Below, one piece after another: positions 43,096 through 55,334 of a stretch of DNA of 64,000 bases. The stretch comes from Russula earlei. Its lineage: Eukaryota > Basidiomycota > Agaricomycetes > Russulales > Russulaceae. Under the pieces are notes generated by a model, which worked only from the letters and a program-made list of their open reading frames with translations, was not told the origin of the DNA and searched no databases. The stretch is from contig JAGFNK010000103.1 in the NCBI GenBank assembly GCA_025769875.1, positions 1-64,000 of the forward strand. Direction: 5' to 3'. A program made the translations under genes and the position numbers. Positions within the stretch are counted from its first letter, which is position 1, and each line of letters begins with the position of its first letter.

Positions 43096-45147
43096 GGTGG
43101 GTGACCAATAGCAGGATTCTGTTCAAGTCTGGGATGAAGAGAATGTCTTGGAGGATGGCATTGGTCCATTTTTCATTGGCATGCATGTGGATGTTGTGGG
43201 GATATGTCTGACACTGGTGGCATGGATGATGCTGTCATCTCCCAGGGTGATGCAGGTAGGACGTGTGAGGACAGAGAATGAGGAGAACCAGCTGCAATTG
43301 CAGCTCATGATATGTGATGTGCCAGAATCAACTATCCAGCAGTACTGACTAGACTGATTGTGGTGCACTTAAAGCAAATGTAGTGGTGTTGCATGGTGGT
43401 GGATCAATGGCCACTGTGCTGAAAAGCTGCACCATATTCTCATTGGGGTTGACAGCTGCAATGTTTGCAGATGTGGATGACTTTGCACCTGTGGGTGTTG
43501 CCCCCTTTGCCTCCTGCTCCTTCTTTAGCTTTTGGCACTCCTCTATATTGTGACTGCAGATATTGCAGTGTGTGCAAAATGTTTCTTAGACTTTTTTCCT
43601 TGCTTATTCTTTCCATTTGCTTCTTGGCTGCCTTAGTGAGGAAGACAGTGGCACAAAGCCTCAATGTGCACATGAGGCACTGCTCCTCACCAAGAATTTG
43701 AGATGTGACAATATTGGTCAATATCTCATCAGTTTTGATAGAGTATAGGATTGTCTTGAGGGTTGACATGGATTTGGGAAGAGTGAGTATGATAACATAT
43801 GCAAGGAATTTGTTGTTGATGGGGATGCCAAGATTTGCAAGGGTGCAGGCAGCATGAATTAGCTTGTTGATTTGAGGATCAAGTGGTTCATCTTTGGAGA
43901 GTGTGGTCTAAAGTAGTCATAAGGTGAGCCATGCACTGTTCACCATTTCCTTCATAGTGGGCTGATAATTTGTCCCAACAGTCCTTAGCAGTGTTGGTCC
44001 TGAGAACAGTGTTAAACAGCTCATCTGACAATGTGAGGGCGATTTGAGTTCATGCCTCCCAGTCTCTATAGGACCAGTCTACCAAAGCTGCAGGATCTGA
44101 GCTTTGGTCAGGTTCAGTGTAGGTGCCATCAACTACTGTCCAGAGCTCTTGGAATTTGAGATGTGATACTTTCTGTCATGAATCATTTCCTGGAGAGGGC
44201 CCTTGAAGGACCCTTCCTTATTAGAAGAAACCCAGCCTCTATGATGCCACCCTGTTCACATGGACAAAAGGGGTGAGTGGAGGTGTCCACAATATCATGC
44301 ACACATTGTCATGCAATTGATTCTAGGCACAATTGACATACAACAAGCCCTACTTAGTGGCAACCCTTCTAGCAGTATAAGACAGTATTATAGGCTCCCT
44401 AAAGACCCTTTAGGATGACCCAAAGTGCCCTACAATAGACACTAAAAAAGATACTATAGGCCCTATAATATGTTATTAGACTAACTCTAATAACCTTAGA
44501 ACAAACTATCAGGCAATACTAAGGCCCCATTTACCAACTGAGAATTCTTGAATCTTGAACTTGAACTTGAATTTTGGTCTTTTCCGGGGGTGACAGGAGT
44601 CACAGGTGTGATGAACAATAACTTGATTAACTAATACGAGTTTCTTTAATTATAATTTCTTTAATTATAATTATGAGCTCTTTCCCACCAGATTTGCAAA
44701 TTTGCTTGTTGTGATTGCATATTCATGTGTGTGCATATTTGCGTGAGGTAACACATGATTTGTAAAAAAAATATTTCTACATCGTGTCAGCCAGATGGCG
44801 ATGTGGCGATGTGGAGGGTGGTTTTGTACATACATGAAATTCTATGCTAGTCAACATGTGCCCTTCAAATTCTCATTCTCACATATTGCTCCCACATGTC
44901 ACCAGCAATTCTGTCTCACCTGTGATTTGCTTGCTCCCTCTCACGCTGTGTCCACTGGGCCTTCAGCAAGTTCACCAGCCTCCTCCTCATCTTGAGAGCC
45001 CATGTGGAGCTCAGCCACATCATCAAAGGCGGAAATCTCCCTAGGATCATACTCATGAATAAAATTGTGCAGTGCTGCAAGCGCAGCTGGGATGCACGCC
45101 TGAATTGACATGTTATAGTTAAGGGGACAATCGAGTAATTAGAACTG

Positions 45148-46133
45148 TCACTTGAGGATTCCAAAGATGCGTTCTACAACATTGCGAGCTTGAGCATGAC
45201 ACAGATTGAACAACTCCTCACGTGTGCGTGGCCTGGTACAAATGTCAGTGAGAAAACTCAGGAGACAAGAAACATTACCTTGTATTAGCATGACCCCATT
45301 TGGCAAGATGGTACCACACACCTCAATAAGGGGTGAGAAGTACATCTGATGAGGCAAAGCCTCCATTGCTGAGATAATACTTTCCGCTTGGGATAAAAAA
45401 ATCAGAAAGTCGTGCGTCAAGGAAGAGTGTCGCATCAGCAGTGGAACCCTCCCAACCAGTCAGGAGATAGGTGAAGCGGAGGTCGAAAGAACATGCCACA
45501 AGGCAAGTTCTGTGTGATTACTCCTTTGTGGTTCCTCGCCATGTCATGCTCATCAGCAGTGGCAGAACACTTGATATGTGTGCCATCGACAGTGCCTAGG
45601 GCATCCTTGAGATATGGATAGAGCTTGGGGTTACTTTGGATAAAGGGGTGAGGGGGCAAATTGGCATCAGGGAGCTGCACAAATGTGGTATAGAAGGGGG
45701 GGGCATGAGAGAACTCCAAGAATTTTTTTAAAATACCTAACTGCCTGTCAGAACAAGTGTGAAGAAACCCAAGTGATATGTACTTTGAAATGGTGCAGGG
45801 TGACCGCTAGAAACGCTCTCCGACATGAGTTGATGACAGCCCTGTAACAGCAGTATAGAGGAAGATGGCGATTTGTTCTTCAATTAGGACATGTTGTGAT
45901 GAGGCAACACTGAGGTTTCAGATGGTCTGCTGGAGGGTGTCAAAGACATGTTTATGTACTCCAAGCTCACTCCAAATGCACTCTGGATGGCCAGTGAGTA
46001 GTTCATGAACCCACGCAGCCCCAATTAATGCTGATGTGTGGTATGGAATATGATGAGGACAGACGGCTTGGAGGAGTTGTATATATGCTTCACAGCAAAG
46101 CAAGACAAGAGTCGACATATGCAAGAGGACCAC
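45148..46133 (-). pseudogene. Harbinger DDE transposase (HARBI1-like)
   Basis: Pieces in order: a helix-turn-helix-like N-terminal part (EEQIAIFLYTAVTGLSSTHV), ALGTVDGTHIKC with the first catalytic Asp, NHKGVITQN, then in another frame TYLLTGWEGSTADA with the second Asp, and AQARNVVERIFGILK with the Glu. The DDE triad can be traced, but several TGA stops and frameshifts separate the pieces. An active relative would be needed for mobility. Confidence 0.82.
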
Positions 46134-46808
46134 AAGTCATTGGCATTGCTTTTGCTTCTTTACCAGTCGTTGATTGGGCATTGGGGGGGGAAATGATGGG
46201 ACGGACAACACAACACTTTGAAAGTTTTTTCTTGCCACCAAGCAGACTGAGTCAGCAAAGATGGACTCAGTCCACCCTGTGACCGCATGATACCATCAAT
46301 GACAATTACATACACATAACACATGACAACATGACATTTGAAATTACAATTACAATTTGGTTTGTGCTAACATATTATATATGTATTGACATGCAAGATC
46401 GCACAATTCTGGATCCTTATCTAATTGAAGTGTGAGGGTAACTATCAACATCTGCAATATTGCCATTGGAGAGGAGGCTGAGTGCTGGGACAATGTCACC
46501 TGTTGGCAGCCAGTGACCATCCTTAATATCAGTGGCAAGGTTTTTGACTCCAGCAACCAACATGCATGCTCAGGAACCATCATAAGCACAGGTACAACAG
46601 CACCCATAGATGCATTCCCAAGTTGTTCATCAAGTGAGGGTGCAGCTTCAAGGGTGGGCTCAGGCTCGGCTCGTTGAGAGCTTGCACAGTCAAGTCAAAG
46701 GACTCAATGACCCTGTTCATGACTGCTGACATACCAACAACAGTGGATGCTGCAGTGTCAGTCCTTTGTCTTTTGCTTGATGTTTCACTTGCAGAGACGT
46801 GATCGGAT

Positions 46809-47451
46809 CTATGCTTCCGAACTGAGAAGCAGGGTGAGAGGAGAGGCATTTGACAGTGAAGTTGATGAGAAATGCACCACCATCAAATTGAGATCCAAAT
46901 GAGTTGGGGGACAGATGAGAAGGTGACTGGGATGGAGGATCTGAATCTGCATGAAGTGTTTGCTGTGTACCCCAATAGGCACTTTTGCCTTTGGATTTTG
47001 ATCCAATGAGAGACTCCATAGCCTTGCAATGTGACCGGCCCTTGTTGCAGTACTTCTTGGTGCTTGGTTTTTTCTGCTAAGGTCAGATGTTGTTAAAGAA
47101 GCAGGAGTTATACACACGCCTTTGACTAAATCAGCCCACTGCCCCTCCATTTCTAACCCTACATCCACTCCTTTCTCATCATCCCAGGGAAACCCAGACT
47201 GTAACTTGAGGAAGGTGATGATACTGTATTTGGTCTTCAACTGTTGAATGGTGTCAGCATTGAGGGAAGGGATGCAGAGGACAATACAGCACCCTGTTCC
47301 ATTTTGTTTTGCATGTGCTCCCAGTCTTGACACCACCCTTCTCACAAAAGGGGTTGATCTGAGAGGCTGTGTCATTGAAGATGTGGTCCTTGAACATAGA
47401 GTTGGAGGTCATTTTGTCCCTATGCTCCAAAAGAAAATCTAAAAAGGCCAC
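46809..47451 (-). pseudogene. Harbinger Myb/SANT-like DNA-binding protein
   Basis: The minus strand starts MAFLDFLLEHRDKMTSNSMF at about 47451, followed by INPFCEKGG and TCKTKWNRV; after a frame change LKTKYSIITFLKLQSGFPWD and EMEGQWADLVKG follow. This is the trihelix/SANT fold that brings Harbinger transposase to the terminal repeats. A further serine-rich part runs toward 46580. The frame is broken at least once. Confidence 0.72.
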
Positions 47452-47760
47452 TTCATCCTTAGTTGTTCACATGGCATTACCATCTGCTTGACTTTCTCCC
47501 ACAGAAGAATCAGAGGCTGAGCGGGTCTGCATGTATGATGGGGGTACTGAACAAAGGAGGTATGGAGGGAGGAGGGGATTAAAAAAAAGAAGGCGAGAGA
47601 AAAACACATGCATACATGGAAAAAGATGACAGAGGGAAAGTCCCAAACAAAGCTGAGTACCGACTCCCAAGTCAACTCTGAGTATGCAGACATCTAACTT
47701 CACACACATGAATATGCAATCACAACAAGCAAATTTGCAAATCTGGTAGGAAAGAGCTCA

Positions 47761-47839
47761 TAATTATAATTAAAGAAATTATAATTAAAGAAATTATAAT
47801 TAAAGAAATTATAATTAAAGAAATTATAATTAAAGAAAC
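47761..47839. repeat. 15-bp tandem repeat inside the right Harbinger end
   Basis: About five copies of aaagaaattataatt. The left end has only two, so the inverted repeats differ in length by tandem expansion. Confidence 0.88.
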
Positions 47840-48481
47840 TTGTATTAGTTAATCAAATTATTGTTCATCACGCCTGTGACTCCTGTCACCCCTGGAAAAT
47901 ACCAAAATCTGAGTTCAAGTTCAAGATTCGAGAATTCTTGGTTGGTAAATGGGGCCTAAGGACCTTAATAGAAGTATTAGGGTCGACTCTAAGGACCCTA
48001 ATAGAACTATATAAGGGGCCTTATGGACAACTCTATTCCCTGAACCAAACTACAAATCCTCAGATGACCAGCCCTAAACTAACCAACAGTAAAGGGATCA
48101 GGTGCTTTGCACAAGTACTAAGCAATAAACACATGGACAACTAAAGGCTCTTACTCATCAAAGGAGTCTTCTTACTCAGCAGCTTACTGAGCATGACTGA
48201 GCATGCTCAGTAAGCATACTCCGACTTCTTACTCATCCAACAAGTGTGCTTGATAACAAGGTTATCACTTGTTCCCTATTTAGCAGTTCCCTTGTAGTAT
48301 ATAAGCACTCAATAAAGTAGCAGACAGTCTTCAGACTGTCCATTTGATTATGGTACTCTATTAGCAGGGGTACTTCTTTAGGATTGCCCTATCTAGCACA
48401 CTCTGGCTCTCTCTTTCCATGATCACCTCTCACAACCCATACCAGTTCCTCTCTGGTACTTGTTACTTGTTTGGACTGTGC

Positions 48482-48813
48482 TGTAAGGTATGTGATCTGG
48501 CTGAGCACAAAATCACATGCACTGTAAGTGGCACCTGCGACATGTTGTCTTCAAGTTATTCCCTATGCCCCCTTTCTTTCATCATCTCTTAGTCTAGATT
48601 CCTTTCATCATGCCTCCTGCCTCACTGTATATAAACTGTCCTTCTACCCTCAGCAATAGAAGATTCTCTTTTGTACCTCTCACACCTGCCTGCAAAAGCC
48701 AAGAAGCCAAACAACCGCATGTGAGGTGCTTACTCCCCTCTGTTCTTCTCTGTCCGTACCCACCCTTAGATCAAGCCCACTGAACTCCACGTGCCCCAAC
48801 CTGGTGTGCTACA
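48482..48813 (+). mobile_element. Solo LTR, family B, inside LTR A copy 4
   Basis: 332 bp, TGTAAGGTATG...GGTGTGCTACA, with gtgc on both sides (48478-48481 and 48814-48817). A TATA box (gtatataaactg) is near 48627. Removing it restores the family A consensus. Confidence 0.85.
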
Positions 48814-49260
48814 GTGCTCTTTGCCAACTTCGTCCTTGAACTCAGTTGACTCATCTCCGAGTTCTTACCTCAGTCTTGAACAGGATTGTTCAACAGTGAG
48901 TCTTGACACATTCAGAAAGTGAACTTGACCCTGTCATTGTTGAGAAAGGGAACATCATAGTGGCACATGGTGGCTTTTAGGCCCTTTTTCATGGCTCCTG
49001 AGGAGGAAGTGTTTCTGCCTTGTGGTGAGGATGTGTTGGAGCCCATTGCTATGGTGTGAGATTTCAAGGTTCTGGGTGCATATAGTTATTGGCTTGCTTA
49101 GATTCCCACACCCAGGGATTGAGTACTTCCATCATCAAAAGTGGAAGGGAGAATGGATCAAGCAAGTGGAGACTTTGGTCTGAGAGGAGTACACCATGAA
49201 GTACAAGACAGTGACTGATGAACTGAATATGGCACTCAAGAACAATTCAAAAGTGGACAA

Positions 49261-49646
49261 TGTTTGCACAGCATAGAGCACAGCTAACAGGCCAAGCAAC
49301 CCACCTTAGAGGTTGTGCTAATGCTCAAGTGATATTGGGGTGTAGAGTGATGTGTATACTTGTCTACATGTATGGTATTTATACCTCTATGACCCAGGGC
49401 TGTTCCTAAGTCCAAAAGAGGTGACTACAGGTGTCCACTATATTGCGCACATAGTGACATGTGATGTGGAAATGTTCTAGACACAGCATAAGGCTGCATC
49501 TTGTGATAGATAGCATAGTATGTGTAACCCTATTGCCATAAGCACATATGCTAAAGTTCTGTCTAACCCGTAACATCTATGATCAGATCTTGAACCTTGT
49601 ATGAAGGTCTTTGCCTTCTTTGATACATTTGGGTTCCAGTTCAACA
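49261..49646 (-). repeat. 3' LTR of Copia-1
   Basis: In element orientation it starts TGTTGAACTGG and ends GCAAACA. It contains TATA-like ggtataaataccat on the minus strand. Most CpGs seen in the solo copy at 19061 are TpG/CpA here. Confidence 0.93.
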
Positions 49647-49657
49647 CTCCCCCTTGC
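49647..49657 (-). promoter_or_regulatory. Polypurine tract of Copia-1
   Basis: The minus strand reads gcaagggggag immediately before the 3' LTR, the expected plus-strand primer for reverse transcription. Confidence 0.75.
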
Positions 49658-49689
49658 TAAGTGCATCAGTAGATGCAGTGAGCATTTTC

Positions 49690-52600
49690 CCACATTCAGG
49701 GGTAGAACGTTAGTCCTATCTGCTCCCTGAATTTGAAGAACTTGACTTGACCAAGGTTCTTGGTGAACATGTCAGCTGGGTTGTTAGCCCCTTCAATAAA
49801 GAATAGCTCCACCTGTTTGTTTTGTATGACTTCATGAATGAAGTGATAGCACAAATCAATGTGTTTGATGTGCTTCTCTTGCACAGGGTTGGAGGCTAAG
49901 AATATTGAGCCTTGATTATCACCAAACAGTGGGATGGGAGCAAGATTGATGCCAAGTTCTGTTAGTAAGGATTTAATCCAACCAACTGTCTGCTCGTGTC
50001 AGAGAGCAACATGTACTCAGCTTCTGTGGAGGAGAGTGTGACTGTTTTCTGCGCTCATGAGTTCCACAAAAATATTGCTTGAGCCAGGTTCACCATATAG
50101 CCTGTAGTGGACTTCCAATTAGTCGGATCAGAAGCCCAGTCAGAGTTGGCATATGCCATTAGGCCGCCATTAGATGGTCCATCATAGACCAAGGCATAAT
50201 CAGCAGTTCCCAAGAGGTATCGGCAAATATAGAATGCACAATTTAAATGGTCCTCTGAGGGATTGGCAGCATGTTGCAACAACTTAGTGACCGCAAAGGC
50301 TATGTCTGGATGCATTCCAAGCATTATGTATAGGAGTGATCCTATAACTTGCTGGAATTTTGACCACAAGGCTGGGTCAGCAGCAGAAGTGTTGGGAGAG
50401 GGGTGATAGCCCTCTGGTAGTGGAGTAGGAGCAGGGTTTGCATTAAGCAAGTCAAAATGCTGCAGCACTTTCCTTAGATATTCAGTCTGGTCCAGATGTA
50501 TCTGGCCAGACTTGCGTTGAATGTGCATGCATTGAAATTCTTGGGCATCGCCCAGATCTCAACATTCCCAGAGCTTCATGAAGTCGCTCCTTTGTTTTAT
50601 TGATTTGTTTTTTGTCTGCTCCAAAGAAGAGCACATCATCAACATAGACGATGGCTATGATGCTCTTGTCTTTACTAACAAAGAGCCCAGAGTCAGACAT
50701 AAGGCGAATAAGGCCAAGCGAGGCCATGGACTTGTCAAGGGCTTTCCACCATGCGAGTGCCGCTTGCTTGAGTCCATATATTGCGCGTTTAAGGCGCATG
50801 ACTTTACACTCTTGGCCTTTTATTTGAAGCCCTCAGGCTGCTCCATATAGAGCTCTTCATTGAGCTCACCATAGAGAAAGGCAGTCTTGATGTCTAGTCC
50901 ACTAATGTGCCAGTTTTTAAGCACTGCAAGCACAATCATCAGGTGGACTGTCTCAAACTGTACCATGGGTGAGAATATTTCATCATAGTCAATGCCTTCT
51001 ACTTGGGAGAAGCCTTTGGTGACTAGTCTGGCTTTTTTATGACCATCAGACTTAAGGTTGAATACCCATCTATTTTTGATTATTTTGCAATCCTTGGGAG
51101 GATCGACTAGTTTGAAGACTTTGTGTCTGTGGAGGGATTCCAACCTCCTCGCAACAAGCATCTTTCCACTCCTTTTGGAGTTCACTTGGCATTCACAGAA
51201 TGTACCTAAAGGTCCATTCGCGAATCTTTTGTTAAGATTCTCTTGTTCTCCGACTGTCATCTGTTTTTGTTGACTCATCTGTGATTACTCATATGTCTGC
51301 TTATTGATCTGGCTTAGTGGTTGCTTACTGATTGCTTACTGATCCTGTCTGGCTTAGTGATTGCTTACTCCTGATCAGTAAGAGCTTACTCACTGCTTAT
51401 TGATTCATGACTGATACTAGGAAAGAATGACTCACGTGAGTCATTTCTAACATTCTTAATTGCGCTTTTCTGTATTTGGATACTACTGGTTCTCAGCTAT
51501 GTGCACCCTGAGTTTCGTACGAATCGGATCAGCAGTTATCGAGATATCGTATAAATAGTCTGTGGTACCAAGAAGTCGAGCCTTAGCTCGACTTACACTT
51601 TTTTAACAAGACAATCATCTTGTCTACCAAATCTCAAAAACATTGTAGTGCAGACTCTAACTGAAAGAGGCCCCTTCTCTTTTCTACATCCAATCTTCCT
51701 GAGATAATATCAAAGGGTTCAAGTCTAGTGCTTGAACTATATCAAGCAACTCTTTCACTAAAGAGTCAGTACTAAGATCTCATGGATCTTAACATCTTTG
51801 CAGTATTGGGTGCTTCAAACCTTAGTGGAAACTGCTTGGGGCAAGCAGATAGTCAGAAATTTTACTCCCCCTTCCCTTGCAAGATGTAGAAGGTCTTCTA
51901 CCTCATCCTCAGAGGCTTGGGCGGTTGATCATCAAAGGAGGACAGGAGGGTAGGGGCCTGGTGTGGCCGTCCTGATGTACTAGCCTCACTGGAGCTACCG
52001 GGTTGGTTTTCTGTCTTGTTCCTCCATTTGCATGTGTGACAAATGTTTTCCACTTCTGTGGGGTTGTCTGCATTCACCATAGATGTTGCCAGGATGGTAG
52101 GTACACTTCCTCAACATGCTGAGAAACTTCGAAAGAGGTATAGGCTCTTAATGGGAGGAGGGAACAGTGTAGGAGGGATGAGGCATTGCTCACGATTCCT
52201 CTTCCTTCTGGTGCCTGTATAGGCTGCTCATCATCCTCACTTTTAGGCATAGGGAATGGGTCGTCAACACCAGGAATGGTGTCTTTGACAGGTTGTTGCA
52301 GTAGTTCCTCACATGGTTCATTAATCCGCATGGTACCTTTAGTGCACACTTTGTCGCATTTGGGGTACAGGGTCTCATCATAGAGGGTGGAAGCATTAGT
52401 GTAAAGCATGTTATTAGGGAGCCTCATAAAGAGTGAGGCTTTGATCCCCTCAGTGTGACCAAGGTAGATCATTAGTTTGCTCTTAGGCGAAAGCTTATTG
52501 ACTCGATGCTTTTCTGGTATGTGCACATATGCACCACAACCAAATACTCTGAGGTGTGAAATATCAGGGACCTCGTTCTTTAGGACTTCATAGGGTGTAC

Positions 52601-55160
52601 GCCATTGAAGGCATTGGGCAGGCATCCTATTGTAACAGTGTGTCCCAAGATTCACTTCAAATTCCCACCAGGAGGTAGACAAGCTTCAAGGTGCATTGCC
52701 TGAGCTTTGTCCATTACAGTGCTGGCATAAAGCACTCTGTGTCATCCATTTGTTGTGGATGTAAGATGGGCACTTGCAGGATTTTAATGTCCTTCATCTT
52801 TTAGGACCTTATCAATCAAGGCCGCAGATTTGTACTCCTCCAAACAGCAATCGGACATCCACTCTTTGATTCCTGCTTTGTATTGGTTCTTGACCATAGC
52901 AAGGAATTGCTTGATGGCCATTATGGGTTGACTTTTTATTTATTAAGAGTGTGATCCATGCATAGGAGGAATAATCGTCAATGAAACTGATGAATATTTG
53001 TAGCTTATGATACAACTTCACAGGGGAAACTCTTAAGGTCTTGAGTGAATAGAATACGCTTGAAATGGTGCAGAAGCAACGAATGGTTTCAGACAGGAGG
53101 TAGGTGGCGCAGGATGCAGGCATCTTGCCTTGTGCGCAGCCAGGACTACTACCAACCGGCTGTTTCCTGAGGGAAAAAGGATTTTAAAAAGGTCTTCAGG
53201 GAGACCCTTGGTATGTGTCTTTGCACTGTATGACATCTTAGATTGGGTGGCCAAGGTGTTGGTGATACATCATAATCTACCAGTAGATAAGAGAAGGCAC
53301 TTTGCGCGCTTTCAATTGATGTGATCTCACCAATCGTTTCAACCAGGAATAAGGGGTAAGAAGGACAGGATTCTATGTCCAACATCCTCTTCATAAGGGA
53401 AATATGTTATTGTTCCTAATGCATGCATCCCTTGTTGTAAAAACTCCCCTAATAGATAATATCCGAGTGTTAATTTTGGAATATAGAGGCACAGGAGAAA
53501 TGCACATGACAACCATTTCTTAGAGTTGACAGTGTGCCAAAGCAACACAGCACCTTTGCCTTCCACATAAATTGTGTTATTGGCAGTTTTCACAGGGGAT
53601 CTTTGGTGCGGCAAAGCGGCATATACTCTATAAAGTTTTTTATTTTGAAGGTGAAGTGTGCAGATGCTGCCAGAGTCTAGGAGCCATAAGGATCCCATTT
53701 TACTCAAGTCATGCTTTCCTCTGCATCTCGAACAGTTTTTGTTACATTCACTTTGAAGGGAAGTAGTCCCTTCGCTAATTTGTACATTATATGATACAAG
53801 CGAACACTCTTTAGACTATCTAGCCCGCTTTTGGGGCTGGGGAGATGCTAAAAGGTTCTTTAGCGAGTGAAAGGAGAGAGGGAGGTGCATGCCTGCTTCG
53901 TTATCTTTGGGGTTCGCTGCCCCAATCAAGTGCTTCATCCAACGGAGTCGGAGCACACTCAGGGGTGGCAGCACCTTCTGGGATACCATCATATATGTCG
54001 AATAAATCCAATGTGTTTGTTTGTGTGAAGTCACCATCGTCCTGGTCCATAGGCTCAGGGACAGGTGACGGTAATTTGACTGCACTTGATGAGCAGCGGG
54101 ATTGAGTTGAGATCTGCTGCTCAAGGGTCTTGACTGTCTGTATAGTGGGAGTTACCCCAAGATCATCAGCAAGATCAAGCACTTTGTTTTAGGCCTTGTA
54201 AGGGCCATGAGTGCATTTGCAAGGGTCAGTTGCAGTTGGGATGGTATGTTGTTGGATCCCTGAGGGACCCAGATGGGCAATAGTGGTAATGGTCAGGAGT
54301 GGGAGCATGGCAAAGTCTGCAATGTGGGAGTGTCCAGGGACCATGGCTGTGATCGGCTTTCTCCTTGCCTTTCCCTTTTCCTTTGCTGCTGCACTTACTG
54401 CACTGGCGCTTGTCCTTATCTTCATCATGCTTGGGCTTATTGCCCTGCTGCTGATTAGAGAAGAGGGGTCACCATGCTTGCGCTTGACAGCTGAGAGCTT
54501 CTGCATGCTGTGCTTTTGGTTGTGCCATGATTCATCTCAGTTTGGTATTGTGAGACCATAGACTCTCGCACATCCTTTGGGCTAAGATCTGGCTAGATCA
54601 TAGTTCTGAGTGACGATGTGGACCAACATTTCTCATTTCGGGGGAATGGCAGCAAGCATAATGAGCGCCTGTAAGGCATCAGGAATAATGAGGGAGGATG
54701 TAGGTGAGATGCTTGGAATGCAGCATGTATCCAATCCATCTGTGGGCCAGGATGCTGGCTTGGGTTAATGCGGATGGAAATGGCTTCTTTGAAGTCCTTA
54801 TAGATGCTAGTTGTGGTCACCATGCCATAGAGTGTTTCTAGGCGATTCCAGATTGTTTCAGCATTATCCAAGGATGTAAGATCTTGTTGGATTGTGATGC
54901 TAGATCTAAGGACCATATGACCAACTGCCATATCATTCCCTTTGTTCCATTCTTTCACAGCTGCCTGAGTGACAGCCTGGGCAGCAATCTCTCAGGAAGA
55001 GGCACCTGGGAAGGGCAGGGACAATTGGCAGGTCAAATGTGCCATTGCAATAACCCCACAGTCCAATGGACATGAGGTAGGCTTTCATAGCCTTTGACCC
55101 AAATACCATAGTTAGTGCCATCAAGGATGGGGACAACAGGGGCAGAGGGTTGAGATGATG
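49690..55160 (-). pseudogene. Copia-1 Gag-Pol
   Basis: From high to low coordinates on the minus strand: Gag (GHMVLRSSITIQQDL, ETIWNRLETLYGM), protease with WLLDSG at about 53690, integrase (FISFIDDYSSYAWITLL at about 52980, then PYEVLKNEVPDISHLRVFG), a linker, reverse transcriptase (KARLVTKGFSQVEGIDYDE, DIKTAFLYGELNEELYMEQP, AIVYVDDVLFFG) and RNase H (AYANSDWASD, NPADMFTKNL). The order PR-IN-RT-RH is that of Copia. Several frame breaks and TGA codons occur, and about 0.56 kb is inserted before RT at 51270-51830. Confidence 0.92.
51270..51830 (+). mobile_element. LTR-like insertion inside Copia-1
   Basis: The Copia frame stops after AREGGVKFL (about 51850) and resumes before REWTFRYIL (about 51215). 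The DNA between has a TATA box (cgtataaatagtc, 51548), a 9-bp hairpin stem aagtcgagc/gctcgactt at 51581-51602, and gactcacgtgagtc at 51430, as in a plus-oriented LTR. I could not fix its ends or a target duplication. Confidence 0.5.
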
Positions 55161-55322
55161 ACATAATAGCTGTTAGAAGAAGGCTTAGAGGTCGTCAGTA
55201 AGAGTATTGTGTTCAAACAAGCTGACATAGTCTCCCCTTAGGGTAGACTAGCTTGCCATAGCATGCAGGCTTCCAGGGATGCTTCTGCCATTGTTGCAGC
55301 CAATGAAGGCACATGGCTTGCA

Positions 55323-55334
55323 CAGCCCATAACC
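55323..55334 (-). promoter_or_regulatory. Copia-1 primer binding site (half initiator tRNA)
   Basis: Directly after the 5' LTR the minus strand reads ggttatgggctg. This is complementary to the anticodon arm of initiator tRNA-Met (gcccataacc), the half-tRNA priming known for copia and Ty5, not to a tRNA 3' end. Confidence 0.65.

Larger units (their letters stand above)
44523..47956 (-). mobile_element. PIF/Harbinger DNA transposon with both ORFs
   Basis: 3,434 bp, ends GGCCCCATTTACCAAC in inverted orientation, flanked by the 3-bp duplication taa (44520-44522 and 47957-47959). Long imperfect inverted repeats of about 200 bp run inward. It encodes a DDE transposase and a Myb/SANT-like protein, both on the minus strand and both damaged. 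The two-gene layout is that of Harbinger elements. Confidence 0.92.
44174..48908 (+). mobile_element. Solo LTR, family A, copy 4, with two nested insertions
   Basis: Ends TGTCATGAATC and GAGTCTTGACA; flanks ctttc / cattc differ by one base. The LTR is interrupted by a Harbinger transposon (44523-47956) and by a family B LTR (48482-48813). Without them it matches the other family A copies. It splits the Gag gene of Copia-2. It is the most CpG-depleted copy. Confidence 0.9.
37195..49046 (-). pseudogene. Copia-2 retrotransposon Gag-Pol relic, in pieces
   Basis: Minus-strand pieces in order: Gag start at 49046 (HYDVPFLNNDRVKF), Gag body 44169-43440 (KFQELWTVVDGTY), protease with WIVDSGTSHIMS at about 43330, GAG-preintegrase piece 42457-42100, linker 39960-39560, RT C-terminal part at 38690-38480 (LFQEKYINEIL) and 37509-37400 (YQMLGTCPDFAYTVAAL), and an RNase H end with KVADVLTKGL at about 37290. 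Integrase and most of RT are missing. The pieces are separated by solo LTRs of families A, C and G and by a LINE fragment. The element's own LTRs were not identified. Confidence 0.75.

Noticed and set aside
51581..51602. Hairpin aagtcgagc/gctcgactt considered as a riboswitch or terminator
   Set aside because: It lies just after a TATA box in an LTR-like insertion, so it is more likely part of an LTR R region. No riboswitch core is visible.
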